From the NCBI GenBank assembly GCA_051646055.1, contig JBOFCM010000134.1, positions 1 to 6,823 of the forward strand: a stretch of 6,823 bases of DNA, given 5' to 3'. Each line of letters opens with the position of its first letter. Position 1 is the stretch's first letter. Position numbers and translations under genes: made by a program. Under the pieces are notes generated by a model, which saw only the letters and a list, made by a program, of their open reading frames with translations, was not told the DNA's origin and searched no databases. The stretch is from JAGNZR01 sp051646055 (lineage in GTDB: Bacteria > Fusobacteriota > Fusobacteriia > Fusobacteriales > Fusobacteriaceae). Below are positions 1 to 6,443 of this stretch, one piece after another.

Positions 1-1743
1 ATAAGGTTTGAAGAGAACTGGCAGAAATTTTTTCATCTGAAGTATTTTCTTCTCTATACCTTATTTTATCTGGGAGCATACTTTTATAGAAAAACAGAGA
101 TGAAAAGCTGGAGATATACCAACTCTCTGGATGTGCTGAGCTTAATAGGTGTGAATATAGTGGCTTTTTTGGGGATGATAGCATATTTCTCCTTTACCCA
201 GGAGGAGTATTCCCGGAGTGTGGCCTATATGGTTTTTGATTTTACAATTGTTTTTCAGCTGGCATCCAGGTTTCTTTTCAGGCTGAGCAAAGTTTATAGC
301 GGGAATATGGTGAAAAAAAAGTCCACCCTTATGTACGGCATAGGAAATGCCGGATCAGAACTTATTATGGAGAGCGTTATGAACAGCTCGTTTCCCTACA
401 GGCTCATTGGAATAATTGATGATGACCCTGAGAAGGTTGGGAATATATTTAACAGTGTGAGAGTTTTGGGAGATTTTAAAAATCTGGGAAAGATTTTGAC
501 CAAATATGAGTGTGTAGAAACCATAATAATAGCCATCTCAGATATGGATAAAAAAAGAATCACCGATATAGTTCATGAGGTGAGGAGATATAGAAGCGAT
601 GTAGAGATAAAAATTCTTCCCCGGATAGATGAGATGCTTCAGGGGGAGGGGATCTGGGAGCAGATAAGGGATGTGAGCATAGAGGATCTTCTGGGACGTA
701 ATCAGATCCTTGTAAACGGAGACTCCATCAGAGAGTTTATCGAGAACAGAGTAATTTTTGTCACAGGTGGAGGAGGTTCCATAGGTTCTGAGCTGGCCCG
801 TCAGATAGCCAGATATAACCCTGAAAAACTTGTGGCCATAGATGTAAATGAAAATACCCTCTATTTTCTGGAACTGGAGCTGAAAAGGAACTATCCCAAT
901 CTGGATTTTCAGAGTGAGATCTGCAATGTCCGGGAGAGGAAAAAACTGGAATTTCTTTTTCAGAAATACAGTCCCCAGATAGTTTTTCATGCTGCGGCAC
1001 ACAAACATGTGCCCCTTATGGAGCACAATCCAGAGGAAGCCATAAAAAACAATATCTTCGGAACAAAAAATGTAACAGAGTGTGCAGAAAAATATAGTGC
1101 GGATAAATTTGTCCTCATAAGTACAGATAAAGCGGTGAACCCTACCAATATAATGGGGGCCACCAAAAGGGGATGTGAGATGCTGGTGGACCGTGCCAAC
1201 AGAAACAGCAGGGGTACCAAATTTATGGCCGTGCGTTTCGGGAATGTCCTGGGAAGTGACGGATCAGTTATCCCCATCTTCCGGGAACTTATAGCCCAGG
1301 GAAAAAACCTGACCATAACCCACCCCGATATAACCAGATACTTTATGACCATACCTGAAGCTGCTCAGCTGGTAATAGAAGCGGGAAGTTTAGGGAAGGG
1401 GGGGGAGGTCTTCATCCTGGATATGGGAGAGCCTGTAAAGATAATGAATCTGGCCCGAAAAATGATAGCTCTTTCTGGGGCAGATGTGGGAATAGAGATT
1501 GTGGGACTCCGTCCTGGGGAGAAGCTCTATGAGGAGCTCCTCTATGATGTGAACAGTGCAGAGAAGACTCCCAATCAGAAGATATTTGTAACTACTCTCA
1601 AGGAGGATGGAATAGAGATAGAATCCTATCTGAAAGAGCTGGAGATTGCTGTAGAAAATCCCGATGAGAAAAACATAAAAGAGATAATGAAGAGATTTAT
1701 AAGGTCCTACAGAGAACCTGAACACCATAAAACGGAGGAATAA
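1..1743 (+). CDS. Membrane-bound nucleotide-sugar 4,6-dehydratase, PglF/WbpM/CapD type (5' end missing)
   Basis: Predicted to convert UDP-GlcNAc to the UDP-4-keto-6-deoxy sugar at the inner face of the cytoplasmic membrane, first step to a 4-amino-6-deoxy sugar. The frame is open from base 1, so the gene starts upstream; 580 residues are visible, and the ATG at 100 is internal. The first codons read IRFEENW, matching the LRF(D/E) segment that ends the first membrane helix in this family, so only a few tens of residues are probably missing. Three hydrophobic segments follow (about bases 31-90, 142-201, 220-285). A first Rossmann-like motif GIGNAG is at 337-354 and the NAD(P)-binding TGGGGSIGSE at 763-792. 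The active-site stretch STDKAVNPTNIMGATKR (1120-1170) has Met where short dehydratases have the catalytic Tyr, the hallmark of the long WbpM/PglF class. The conserved GLRPGEKLYEELL is at 1504-1542. It is followed after one base by the aminotransferase gene. Family assignment is firm; exact stereochemistry and nucleotide are inferred. Confidence 0.95.
   Translation: MRFEENWQKFFHLKYFLLYTLFYLGAYFYRKTEMKSWRYTNSLDVLSLIGVNIVAFLGMIAYFSFTQEEYSRSVAYMVFDFTIVFQLASRFLFRLSKVYSGNMVKKKSTLMYGIGNAGSELIMESVMNSSFPYRLIGIIDDDPEKVGNIFNSVRVLGDFKNLGKILTKYECVETIIIAISDMDKKRITDIVHEVRRYRSDVEIKILPRIDEMLQGEGIWEQIRDVSIEDLLGRNQILVNGDSIREFIENRVIFVTGGGGSIGSELARQIARYNPEKLVAIDVNENTLYFLELELKRNYPNLDFQSEICNVRERKKLEFLFQKYSPQIVFHAAAHKHVPLMEHNPEEAIKNNIFGTKNVTECAEKYSADKFVLISTDKAVNPTNIMGATKRGCEMLVDRANRNSRGTKFMAVRFGNVLGSDGSVIPIFRELIAQGKNLTITHPDITRYFMTIPEAAQLVIEAGSLGKGGEVFILDMGEPVKIMNLARKMIALSGADVGIEIVGLRPGEKLYEELLYDVNSAEKTPNQKIFVTTLKEDGIEIESYLKELEIAVENPDEKNIKEIMKRFIRSYREPEHHKTEE
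1398..1405 (+). repeat. G8 homopolymer inside the dehydratase gene
   Basis: Eight consecutive G bases encode part of the conserved K-G-G-E segment of the dehydratase. Such a tract could slip and shift the frame, but it may simply reflect GGG codon use at conserved glycines. It is in frame in this copy. Confidence 0.6.
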
Positions 1744-1747
1744 AATG
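1734..1747 (+). promoter_or_regulatory. Ribosome binding site and start of the LegC-type gene
   Basis: GGAGG at 1734-1738 lies inside the last codons of the dehydratase gene, six bases before the ATG at 1745. The stop codon TAA (1741-1743) and this start are separated by one base, so the two genes are almost certainly co-transcribed. Confidence 0.8.
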
Positions 1748-2914
1748 AAGACAATAGGGCTATCAGTGCCTAACTTAGAAGTAGAACCGATACTTAAAAA
1801 TTTGCGTGAGTGCCTGGAATCAGGGTGGGTTTCCACAGGAGGAAGACTTATTCCAGAATTTGAAGGGAAGGTGAAAAAATATCTGGGGTGTACCGATGCA
1901 GTGGGGATACAGTCTGGAACAGCAGGGCTCCATACAGCTCTGAGAGTTTTTGGGGTGGATGGGACTCAGGAGGTGATAGCTCCTACCCTGACCTTTATAG
2001 CAGCAGTAAATCCCATAACCTATCTGGGAGCAGAACCTGTATTTATAGGGTGCGACCATACCCTGTGCATGGATCCTGTTCTTCTGGAAAAATTCTGCCG
2101 TGAAAACTGTGATATGAGGGAGGGAGTTCTCCACAATAGAAAGAGCGGAAAACCCATCCGTGTCATTGTGGTAGTCCATGTATTCGGAAACATGGCAGAT
2201 ATGGAGAGCATTATGGATATAGCCGAAAGGTATAACCTCAAGGTTCTGGAAGATGCCACAGAGGCTCTGGGAACATATTACACAGAGGGAAGATATGCCG
2301 GAAAATATGCAGGGACAATAGGAGATGCCGGGGTGCTCTCTTTCAATGCCAACAAGATAATAACCACAGGGGGAGGAGGGATGGTCATCTCCCAGGACCA
2401 GGAGTTTCTGGACCATGTGAGATTTCTCAGCGTTCAGGCCAAAACAGATCCCCTCTATTTTATCCATGATGAGATAGGATACAACTACAGAATGCTGGGG
2501 CTGGAAGCTGCTCTGGGGACTGTCCAGATAGATGATCTGGAAAAATTTATAGAGCGTAAGATAGAAAACTTCAAAAAATATCAGGAAGCCATAGAGGGTA
2601 TAGAGGGGCTCACCATGATCCCTTTCAACACCAATATCCGTGCCAACCACTGGTTCTATTCTGTGGTAGTTGACAGGGAAAAATACGGGATGGACAAGGA
2701 TGAATTGCTCCAAGAACTGTTGAAAGAGGATATCCAGACAAGACCTATCTGGGGACTTATCCATCAGCAGAAACCCTACAGAAATCATGAGGCCCACGGA
2801 ACAGAGGTGGCAGAGTGGTACTACGACAGGGTTCTGAATATCCCGTGCTCATCCAACCTCACTGAGGAAGAGAGAGACTATGTCATATCCAAGCTTAAGG
2901 AGTTTAAAAAATGA
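1745..2914 (+). CDS. legC: LegC/PglE-family PLP-dependent nucleotide-sugar 4-aminotransferase (DegT/DnrJ/EryC1/StrS)
   Basis: Predicted cytosolic enzyme that aminates C4 of the 4-keto-6-deoxy-GlcNAc nucleotide made by the preceding dehydratase, normally with glutamate as donor. It is 389 aa, a full family length. The N-terminus LSVPNL...GWVSTGG is characteristic of LegC. SGT (residues 57-59) contacts PLP phosphate. EDATEALG carries Asp170, which pairs with the PLP ring nitrogen, and SFNANKIITTGGGG carries Lys204, the Schiff-base lysine. The segment GVLHNRKSGKPI before VHVFGNMADM is the LegC-type insertion, and HDEIGYNYRM is the usual substrate-site stretch. LegC and PglE make equivalent 4-amino products; I see no sialic/legionaminic acid synthase here, and the next gene is PglC-like, so a bacillosamine-type role is more likely than legionaminic acid. 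The start is fixed by GGAGG at 1734-1738, six bases upstream of ATG. The stop overlaps the next start (ATGA). The symbol reflects family resemblance, not a proven pathway. Confidence 0.93.
   Translation: MKTIGLSVPNLEVEPILKNLRECLESGWVSTGGRLIPEFEGKVKKYLGCTDAVGIQSGTAGLHTALRVFGVDGTQEVIAPTLTFIAAVNPITYLGAEPVFIGCDHTLCMDPVLLEKFCRENCDMREGVLHNRKSGKPIRVIVVVHVFGNMADMESIMDIAERYNLKVLEDATEALGTYYTEGRYAGKYAGTIGDAGVLSFNANKIITTGGGGMVISQDQEFLDHVRFLSVQAKTDPLYFIHDEIGYNYRMLGLEAALGTVQIDDLEKFIERKIENFKKYQEAIEGIEGLTMIPFNTNIRANHWFYSVVVDREKYGMDKDELLQELLKEDIQTRPIWGLIHQQKPYRNHEAHGTEVAEWYYDRVLNIPCSSNLTEEERDYVISKLKEFKK
2897..2914 (+). promoter_or_regulatory. RBS and ATGA coupling junction, legC-type to pglC
   Basis: AAGGAG at 2897-2902 precedes the ATG at 2911 by eight bases. 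The start overlaps the upstream TGA in an ATGA, the classic arrangement for translational coupling, which would keep the aminotransferase and the phosphoglycosyl transferase in step. Confidence 0.8.
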
Positions 2915-3501
2915 TATATAGAAATTTTTTTAAAAGATGTATAGATGTGGTAGGGAGCGGAATGGGACTTGTTTTACTGAGTCCCATTCTTCTAATAACT
3001 GCATATCTGGTAAAAAAAGATCTGGGTTCTCCTGTCATATACAGACATGAGAGACCGGGGAAACACGGAAAAATATTTACCCTGTATAAGTTCCGTTCTA
3101 TGAGGGACGGAGGAGACAACAAGCTGGAGAGGCTCACCCCTTTCGGAAAAAAAATTCGCTCTATGAGTATAGATGAGCTTCCGGAACTCTGGAATGTTCT
3201 TCGGGGAGATATGAGCCTGGTAGGGCCCAGACCTCTCCTGGTAAAATACCTGCCTCTGTACTCTCAGGAGCAGATGAGAAGACATGATGTCCTTCCAGGG
3301 ATAACAGGGCTGGCCCAGATAAACGGCAGAACCAATATAACCTGGGAGCAGAAATTTAAATATGATGTGGAGTATGTGGATAACTGTAGTTTTCTTCTGG
3401 ATATGAAGATAATCTTTCTGACCATAAAAAAAGTTCTGATCAGGGATGATGTAAAGGAAGGGGACGAGGGAGTAATGGATGAATTTGGAGGTAACCTATG
3501 A
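2911..3501 (+). CDS. pglC: PglC-type monotopic phosphoglycosyl transferase (undecaprenyl-phosphate sugar-1-phosphate transferase)
   Basis: Predicted to transfer the sugar-1-phosphate from a UDP-amino sugar to undecaprenyl phosphate on the cytoplasmic face of the membrane, starting lipid-linked glycan assembly. At 196 aa it is the minimal small-PGT size (Campylobacter PglC is about 200 aa). The N-terminal FFKRCIDVVGSG leads into a hydrophobic re-entrant helix (about residues 13-34) with the helix-breaking Ser24-Pro25 pair. Family blocks follow in order: RHERPG, LYKFRSM, then SMSIDELPELWNVLRGDMS with the catalytic Asp88-Glu89 dyad, VGPRPLL, and the PGITGLAQINGR segment. The C-terminus SFLLDMKIIFLTIKKVL closely matches PglC. 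The loop between KFRSM and FGK looks about six residues shorter than in the Campylobacter protein as I recall it. The start is supported by AAGGAG at 2897-2902 and the four-base ATGA overlap. Exact sugar substrate is inferred from the two upstream genes. Confidence 0.95.
   Translation: MIYRNFFKRCIDVVGSGMGLVLLSPILLITAYLVKKDLGSPVIYRHERPGKHGKIFTLYKFRSMRDGGDNKLERLTPFGKKIRSMSIDELPELWNVLRGDMSLVGPRPLLVKYLPLYSQEQMRRHDVLPGITGLAQINGRTNITWEQKFKYDVEYVDNCSFLLDMKIIFLTIKKVLIRDDVKEGDEGVMDEFGGNL
3487..3501 (+). promoter_or_regulatory. RBS and ATGA coupling junction, pglC to DegT-like gene
   Basis: GGAGG at 3487-3491, six bases before ATG at 3498; the start overlaps the pglC stop as ATGA. It ties the uncharacterised DegT-like protein to the lipid-loading step. 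Confidence 0.8.
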
Positions 3502-4457
3502 GTGCCATAGGAGGATATTTTCAGCTTGAAAAATTTCAGAGGGAGGATTACCATTCTGACCTCATAAAACTCAACACTGCTAGAAACAGTTTTGAATATA
3601 TTTTGGAGGCAAGGGGGATAAAGAAGGTCTATCTCCCCTATTATACCTGCTATGTGATGCTGGATCCCCTGAAAAAACTGGGGATAGAGTATCAGTTTTA
3701 CAGGATTGATAGAAATCTCAGACCTGTAGTGGATTTTTGTGCAGAGGATGATGAGGCTGTAGTGGTGAACAACTATTTCGGACTCAGGGGAGAGATAGAT
3801 CAGGATATCAGAAAGTTTAAAAATATAATAATGGACAGTACCCAGGGTTTCTTTCAGAGACCCCTGAAGGGGATAGATACCATATACTCCTGCAGAAAAT
3901 TTCTGGGAGTTTCAGACGGTGCCTATCTCTCTACAGATAAGATTCTGGAGAGGGAGCTGGAGGAAGATTTTTCAGGAGAGAGGTACCTCTATCTTCTAAA
4001 GAGATTTGAAGGGGAACCTGAGGAGTATTACAACATCTACCTGGAGGTGGAAGAGAAGCTCTACCATCAGCCTATACGAAAAATGTCCAGGGTAACTGAA
4101 AATTTTCTTAGGGGTTTTGACTATGAGAAGATTATGAGAACAAGAGAGGAGAACTACAGATATCTCCATGAAAGATTGGGGAAATATAATGAACTGGAGC
4201 TGGAGCTTTCAGGAGTTCCGGGGCCTATGTTCTACCCGTTTTTTTTCAGAAGAGAGGGTCTGCGGGAAAAACTCCTAAAAAATAGGATATATATGCCAAC
4301 CTACTGGAGAGAGGTGCTGGAAAAGGTTGAGAGGGAGAGTTTTGAAGCTGAGCTGGTAAACTATCTGATTCCCCTTCCAGTGGATCAGAGGTATGGGCGA
4401 GAGCATATGGAGAAGATAGTGGAGATACTTGAGAGAGAGATCGGAGAAGAAAGATGA
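3498..4457 (+). CDS. Divergent short DegT-like PLP-fold protein of polysaccharide loci, substrate unknown
   Basis: Probably a cytosolic fold-type I PLP enzyme related to DegT/DnrJ/EryC1/StrS aminotransferases, but shorter (319 aa against roughly 370-400) and divergent. What can be seen: an N-terminal IGGYFQLE; LNTARNSFEYIL where DegT enzymes have the SGTxAL phosphate loop; VYLPYYTCYVMLDPLKKLGIEYQFYRID, the equivalent of the usual P-x-x-T-F strand and following helix; IIMDSTQGFF, matching EDAAQALG, with Asp113 in the PLP-nitrogen position; and YSCRKFLGVSDGAYL, with Lys134 in the Schiff-base position. The glycine-rich tail after the lysine is reduced. Retention of Lys and Asp suggests an active enzyme, not a scaffold. 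It is translationally coupled to pglC upstream and to the GNAT-like gene downstream by ATGA overlaps, with GGAGG at 3487-3491 fixing the start. I recall this IGGYF/RKFxGVxDGA type as a recurring uncharacterised protein in capsule and O-antigen loci; no substrate can be assigned. Confidence 0.75.
   Translation: MSAIGGYFQLEKFQREDYHSDLIKLNTARNSFEYILEARGIKKVYLPYYTCYVMLDPLKKLGIEYQFYRIDRNLRPVVDFCAEDDEAVVVNNYFGLRGEIDQDIRKFKNIIMDSTQGFFQRPLKGIDTIYSCRKFLGVSDGAYLSTDKILERELEEDFSGERYLYLLKRFEGEPEEYYNIYLEVEEKLYHQPIRKMSRVTENFLRGFDYEKIMRTREENYRYLHERLGKYNELELELSGVPGPMFYPFFFRREGLREKLLKNRIYMPTYWREVLEKVERESFEAELVNYLIPLPVDQRYGREHMEKIVEILEREIGEER
4443..4457 (+). promoter_or_regulatory. RBS and ATGA coupling junction, DegT-like to first FemAB/GNAT-like gene
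   Basis: GGAG at 4443-4446, seven bases before ATG at 4454, which overlaps the preceding TGA as ATGA. The direct coupling supports a shared function of the PLP-fold protein and the acyltransferase-like protein. Confidence 0.75.
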
Positions 4458-5440
4458 GAGATTGGGATATATATTTCACAGAAGAGTATGGAAAAATTTA
4501 TGAACTGAACGGTGACGGAAAATTGGAGATCTTTAAATTTCAGAGTGAAAAGGGAGGTGTTCAATACAGTTTTTTAAAACGGGAGATTCCTATAAAATTG
4601 GGAGAAAAAATCTACTATGATATAACTACACCCTACGGATATGGTGGCCCCCTGTTCTTTGACTATCCAGATGAGGAGAGTCTGGATACCCTGAAAAAAC
4701 AGTTTGGAAAAAATTTTTCAGAATACTGTGAAAGAGAGGATATAGTAAGTGAATTTATAAGATTTCATCCCATAATAAGGAATCATGAATTTCTGAGAGG
4801 GATAGTGGATGTGATCTATAACAGACACACAATCTGTATAGAGATAGTGGATGAGGAAAAAATACTGGAAAATCTCACCTCAGTATGCAGAAACAGAATT
4901 AAGAAATCTGTGGAGGCCCATATAGAGGTGAAGCTGGAGAGGAATATAGAGAATATCTATAATCTCTATATTGAAACCATGAAGAGAAATGGAGCTGAAA
5001 GCTATTACTTTTTTTCTAAAGAGTTTTTCCAAAATACCCTGGATCTCTTAGGGGACAGGGCAAAGATATTTTCAGCCTATATAGATGGCGAGGTGATTTC
5101 CAGCATGGTAATAATACATGAGGGAGAGTATATGCACTACCACTTTATAGGTTCAGATGCTAGGTACAGAAATTTGCCAGTGAACAATATCCTCATATTT
5201 GAGGCTGCCAAATGGGGAGCCCAAAACGGCAAGAGATATTTTCATTTGGGAGGCGGGTATCTGGGAGATGAGGACTCCCTCTATCAGTTCAAGAGTACCT
5301 TTAGCAAGGGAGAGCCCTATGAATTTTATATAGGGAAAAAAATTCATAACCAAAAAATCTATAAGGAACTGGCGGAGGAGAGAAGCAGAAGGGGAAAGAT
5401 AGAGAACTCTGATTTTTTCCCCCTTTACAGAGCTGATTAA
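4454..5440 (+). CDS. FemAB-like/GNAT (Acetyltransf_6-type) acyltransferase, copy 1 of a tandem pair
   Basis: A 328 aa protein of a FemAB-like double-GNAT family frequent in surface-polysaccharide loci. Such proteins are predicted to transfer an acyl or aminoacyl group onto an amino sugar or peptide, with acyl-CoA or aminoacyl-tRNA as possible donors; the donor here cannot be read from sequence. No signal peptide or membrane helix is evident, so it should be cytosolic. Order of landmarks: DIYFTEEYGKIYEL (residues 5-18), YYDITTPYGYGGP (54-66), IVSEFIRFHPI (97-107), a CRNRIKK basic stretch (145-151), ETMKRN plus SYYFFSKEFF (174-192), and the C-terminal HLGGG (264-268) with SLYQFKSTF (275-283), the glycine-rich plus F-K pattern typical of this family. 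FYIGKKI is at 291-297. The start ATG overlaps the stop of the DegT-like gene (ATGA), with GGAG at 4443-4446. The next gene is its paralogue. Family call is good; reaction is unknown. Confidence 0.8.
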   Translation: MRDWDIYFTEEYGKIYELNGDGKLEIFKFQSEKGGVQYSFLKREIPIKLGEKIYYDITTPYGYGGPLFFDYPDEESLDTLKKQFGKNFSEYCEREDIVSEFIRFHPIIRNHEFLRGIVDVIYNRHTICIEIVDEEKILENLTSVCRNRIKKSVEAHIEVKLERNIENIYNLYIETMKRNGAESYYFFSKEFFQNTLDLLGDRAKIFSAYIDGEVISSMVIIHEGEYMHYHFIGSDARYRNLPVNNILIFEAAKWGAQNGKRYFHLGGGYLGDEDSLYQFKSTFSKGEPYEFYIGKKIHNQKIYKELAEERSRRGKIENSDFFPLYRAD

Positions 5441-5447
5441 AAAATTT

Positions 5448-5462
5448 AAGGAGACGGATATG
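5448..5462 (+). promoter_or_regulatory. RBS of second FemAB/GNAT-like gene
   Basis: AAGGAG at 5448-5453 with a six-base spacer to ATG 5460, within the 19-base gap after the first paralogue. This junction, unlike the three before it, is not a start/stop overlap, which fits a later duplication at this point. Confidence 0.75.
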
Positions 5463-6443
5463 GAGCTGGATATATATTTTAAAGAGGAGTACGGGAAAAT
5501 TTATGAACTTAACGGGGAAGGGAAATTAGAAACTTTTCAACTTAAAAGTGAGTGGGGAACTGTTATCTATCATTTTTTAAAAAAAGATATTCCGGTAGAA
5601 TTGGGAGAGAAATATTACGATATAACCACTCCCTATGGTTATGGTGGGCCTCTGTTTCTTGATTTTGAGGATGAGAATAGTCTGGCTCTTCTAAAAAAAG
5701 AGTTTCATGAAAAATTTTCAGAATACTGCTCCAGAGAAAATATTGTGAGCGAATTCGTAAGATTTCATCCCATAGTAAAAAACCATGTGTATATGGAAGA
5801 TTATATGGATGTGAGCTATAACAGGGATACTATCTGTATAGAGATAGAGGGAGAGGACGAGGAAAAAATCTGGGAGAGCTTTACCTGCAAATGCCGGAAT
5901 AATCTCAATAAAGCCTTCCGTAATAATCTTACTGTCCAGATAACCCATGATGTGGAGACCTTTCATGATATATATATTAAAACCATGGAGAGAAACTGTG
6001 CCTCAAGCTATTACTATTTTTCCCAGGAATTTTTTCAGAATACCCTGAAACTTTTGGGAGAGGGAGCGAAGATCTTCCTGGCATATCATGAGGGCAGGGC
6101 AGTTTCCGGTATTCTTGTGATACATAACGGCGAGTATATGCATGACCATTTTTCAGGGACAGATCCGGAATACAGGGATCTAGGTGCCAATAATATGCTG
6201 GTCTATGAAGCTGCCAAATGGGGAGCTCAGAACGGCAAAAAATATTTTCATCTAGGAGGGGGATGTACAGGTAATGGAGACTGCCTCTTCAGGTATAAAA
6301 GCACCTTTACTAAAAAGGAGCCCTACCATTTTTATATAGGAAAAAAAATTCAGAATCCTGAAATCTATAGGAGACTGGTGGAAGAGGTAGAAAAAACAAA
6401 AACAATAGAGGACAGGGATTATTTTCCTCTATACAGAGGATAA
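5460..6443 (+). CDS. FemAB-like/GNAT (Acetyltransf_6-type) acyltransferase, copy 2 of a tandem pair
   Basis: A 327 aa paralogue of the preceding protein, about 60% identical by eye with only small indels. It keeps all family landmarks: DIYFKEEYGKIYEL (residues 4-17), YYDITTPYGYGGP (52-64), IVSEFVRFHPI (95-105), SYYYFSQEFFQNTL (183-196), EAAKWGAQNGK (250-260), HLGGG (264-268) and FYIGKKI (291-297). Differences include a two-residue insertion around residues 131-134 and added cysteines at 143, 180, 269 and 275. The region between about residues 110 and 178 is much less conserved than the rest. Both copies look intact, so this is a duplicated and diverged pair, not a decaying copy. The start follows AAGGAG at 5448-5453 with a six-base spacer and aligns with the paralogue's start. 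Likely role is a second acyl transfer on the same glycan, or the same chemistry on another acceptor; this is inference from context. Confidence 0.8.
   Translation: MELDIYFKEEYGKIYELNGEGKLETFQLKSEWGTVIYHFLKKDIPVELGEKYYDITTPYGYGGPLFLDFEDENSLALLKKEFHEKFSEYCSRENIVSEFVRFHPIVKNHVYMEDYMDVSYNRDTICIEIEGEDEEKIWESFTCKCRNNLNKAFRNNLTVQITHDVETFHDIYIKTMERNCASSYYYFSQEFFQNTLKLLGEGAKIFLAYHEGRAVSGILVIHNGEYMHDHFSGTDPEYRDLGANNMLVYEAAKWGAQNGKKYFHLGGGCTGNGDCLFRYKSTFTKKEPYHFYIGKKIQNPEIYRRLVEEVEKTKTIEDRDYFPLYRG

Larger units (their letters stand above)
4454..6443 (+). repeat. Tandem gene duplication (two diverged direct copies)
   Basis: The genes at 4454-5440 and 5460-6443 are direct-repeat paralogues with an offset of about 1006 bases. 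Some blocks remain nearly identical in DNA, for example 5204-5250 against 6210-6256 (encoding AAKWGAQNGK and YFHLGG), while other parts have diverged strongly. Both frames are intact. Confidence 0.85.

Noticed and set aside
100..102. ATG at 100 as the start of the dehydratase
   Set aside because: The frame is open back to base 1, the upstream codons encode a membrane helix and the family's LRF(D/E)-like segment, and there is no convincing ribosome binding site before this ATG.
538..1026. A 162-codon minus-strand open frame, and shorter ones at 987-1352 and 1390-1836
   Set aside because: All are antisense to the conserved dehydratase, with no family resemblance and no operon logic.
1820..2797. 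A 325-codon open frame on the minus strand
   Set aside because: It lies wholly antisense to the LegC-type gene, whose PLP motifs are all intact. Its translation shows no recognisable domain, and it is rich in Cys, His and Ser as expected of a shadow frame.
1745..2914. Legionaminic acid biosynthesis as the pathway
   Set aside because: The aminotransferase resembles LegC, but no NeuB-type synthase, epimerase/hydrolase or CMP-transferase is present, and the next gene is a PglC-type phosphoglycosyl transferase, pointing to a lipid-linked amino sugar instead.
4239..4246. T8 and A8 runs (also near 313-320, 3147-3154 and 6341-6348) as phase-variation or frameshifting sites
   Set aside because: Short A/T runs are expected in a genome of this composition with many Lys (AAA) and Phe (TTT) codons; all are in frame in intact genes, with no downstream hairpin noticed.
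5441..5459. Possible terminator or promoter in the gap between the two paralogues
   Set aside because: The gap is 19 bases, holds only an AT-rich stretch and the Shine-Dalgarno site, and shows no hairpin or -35/-10 pair.
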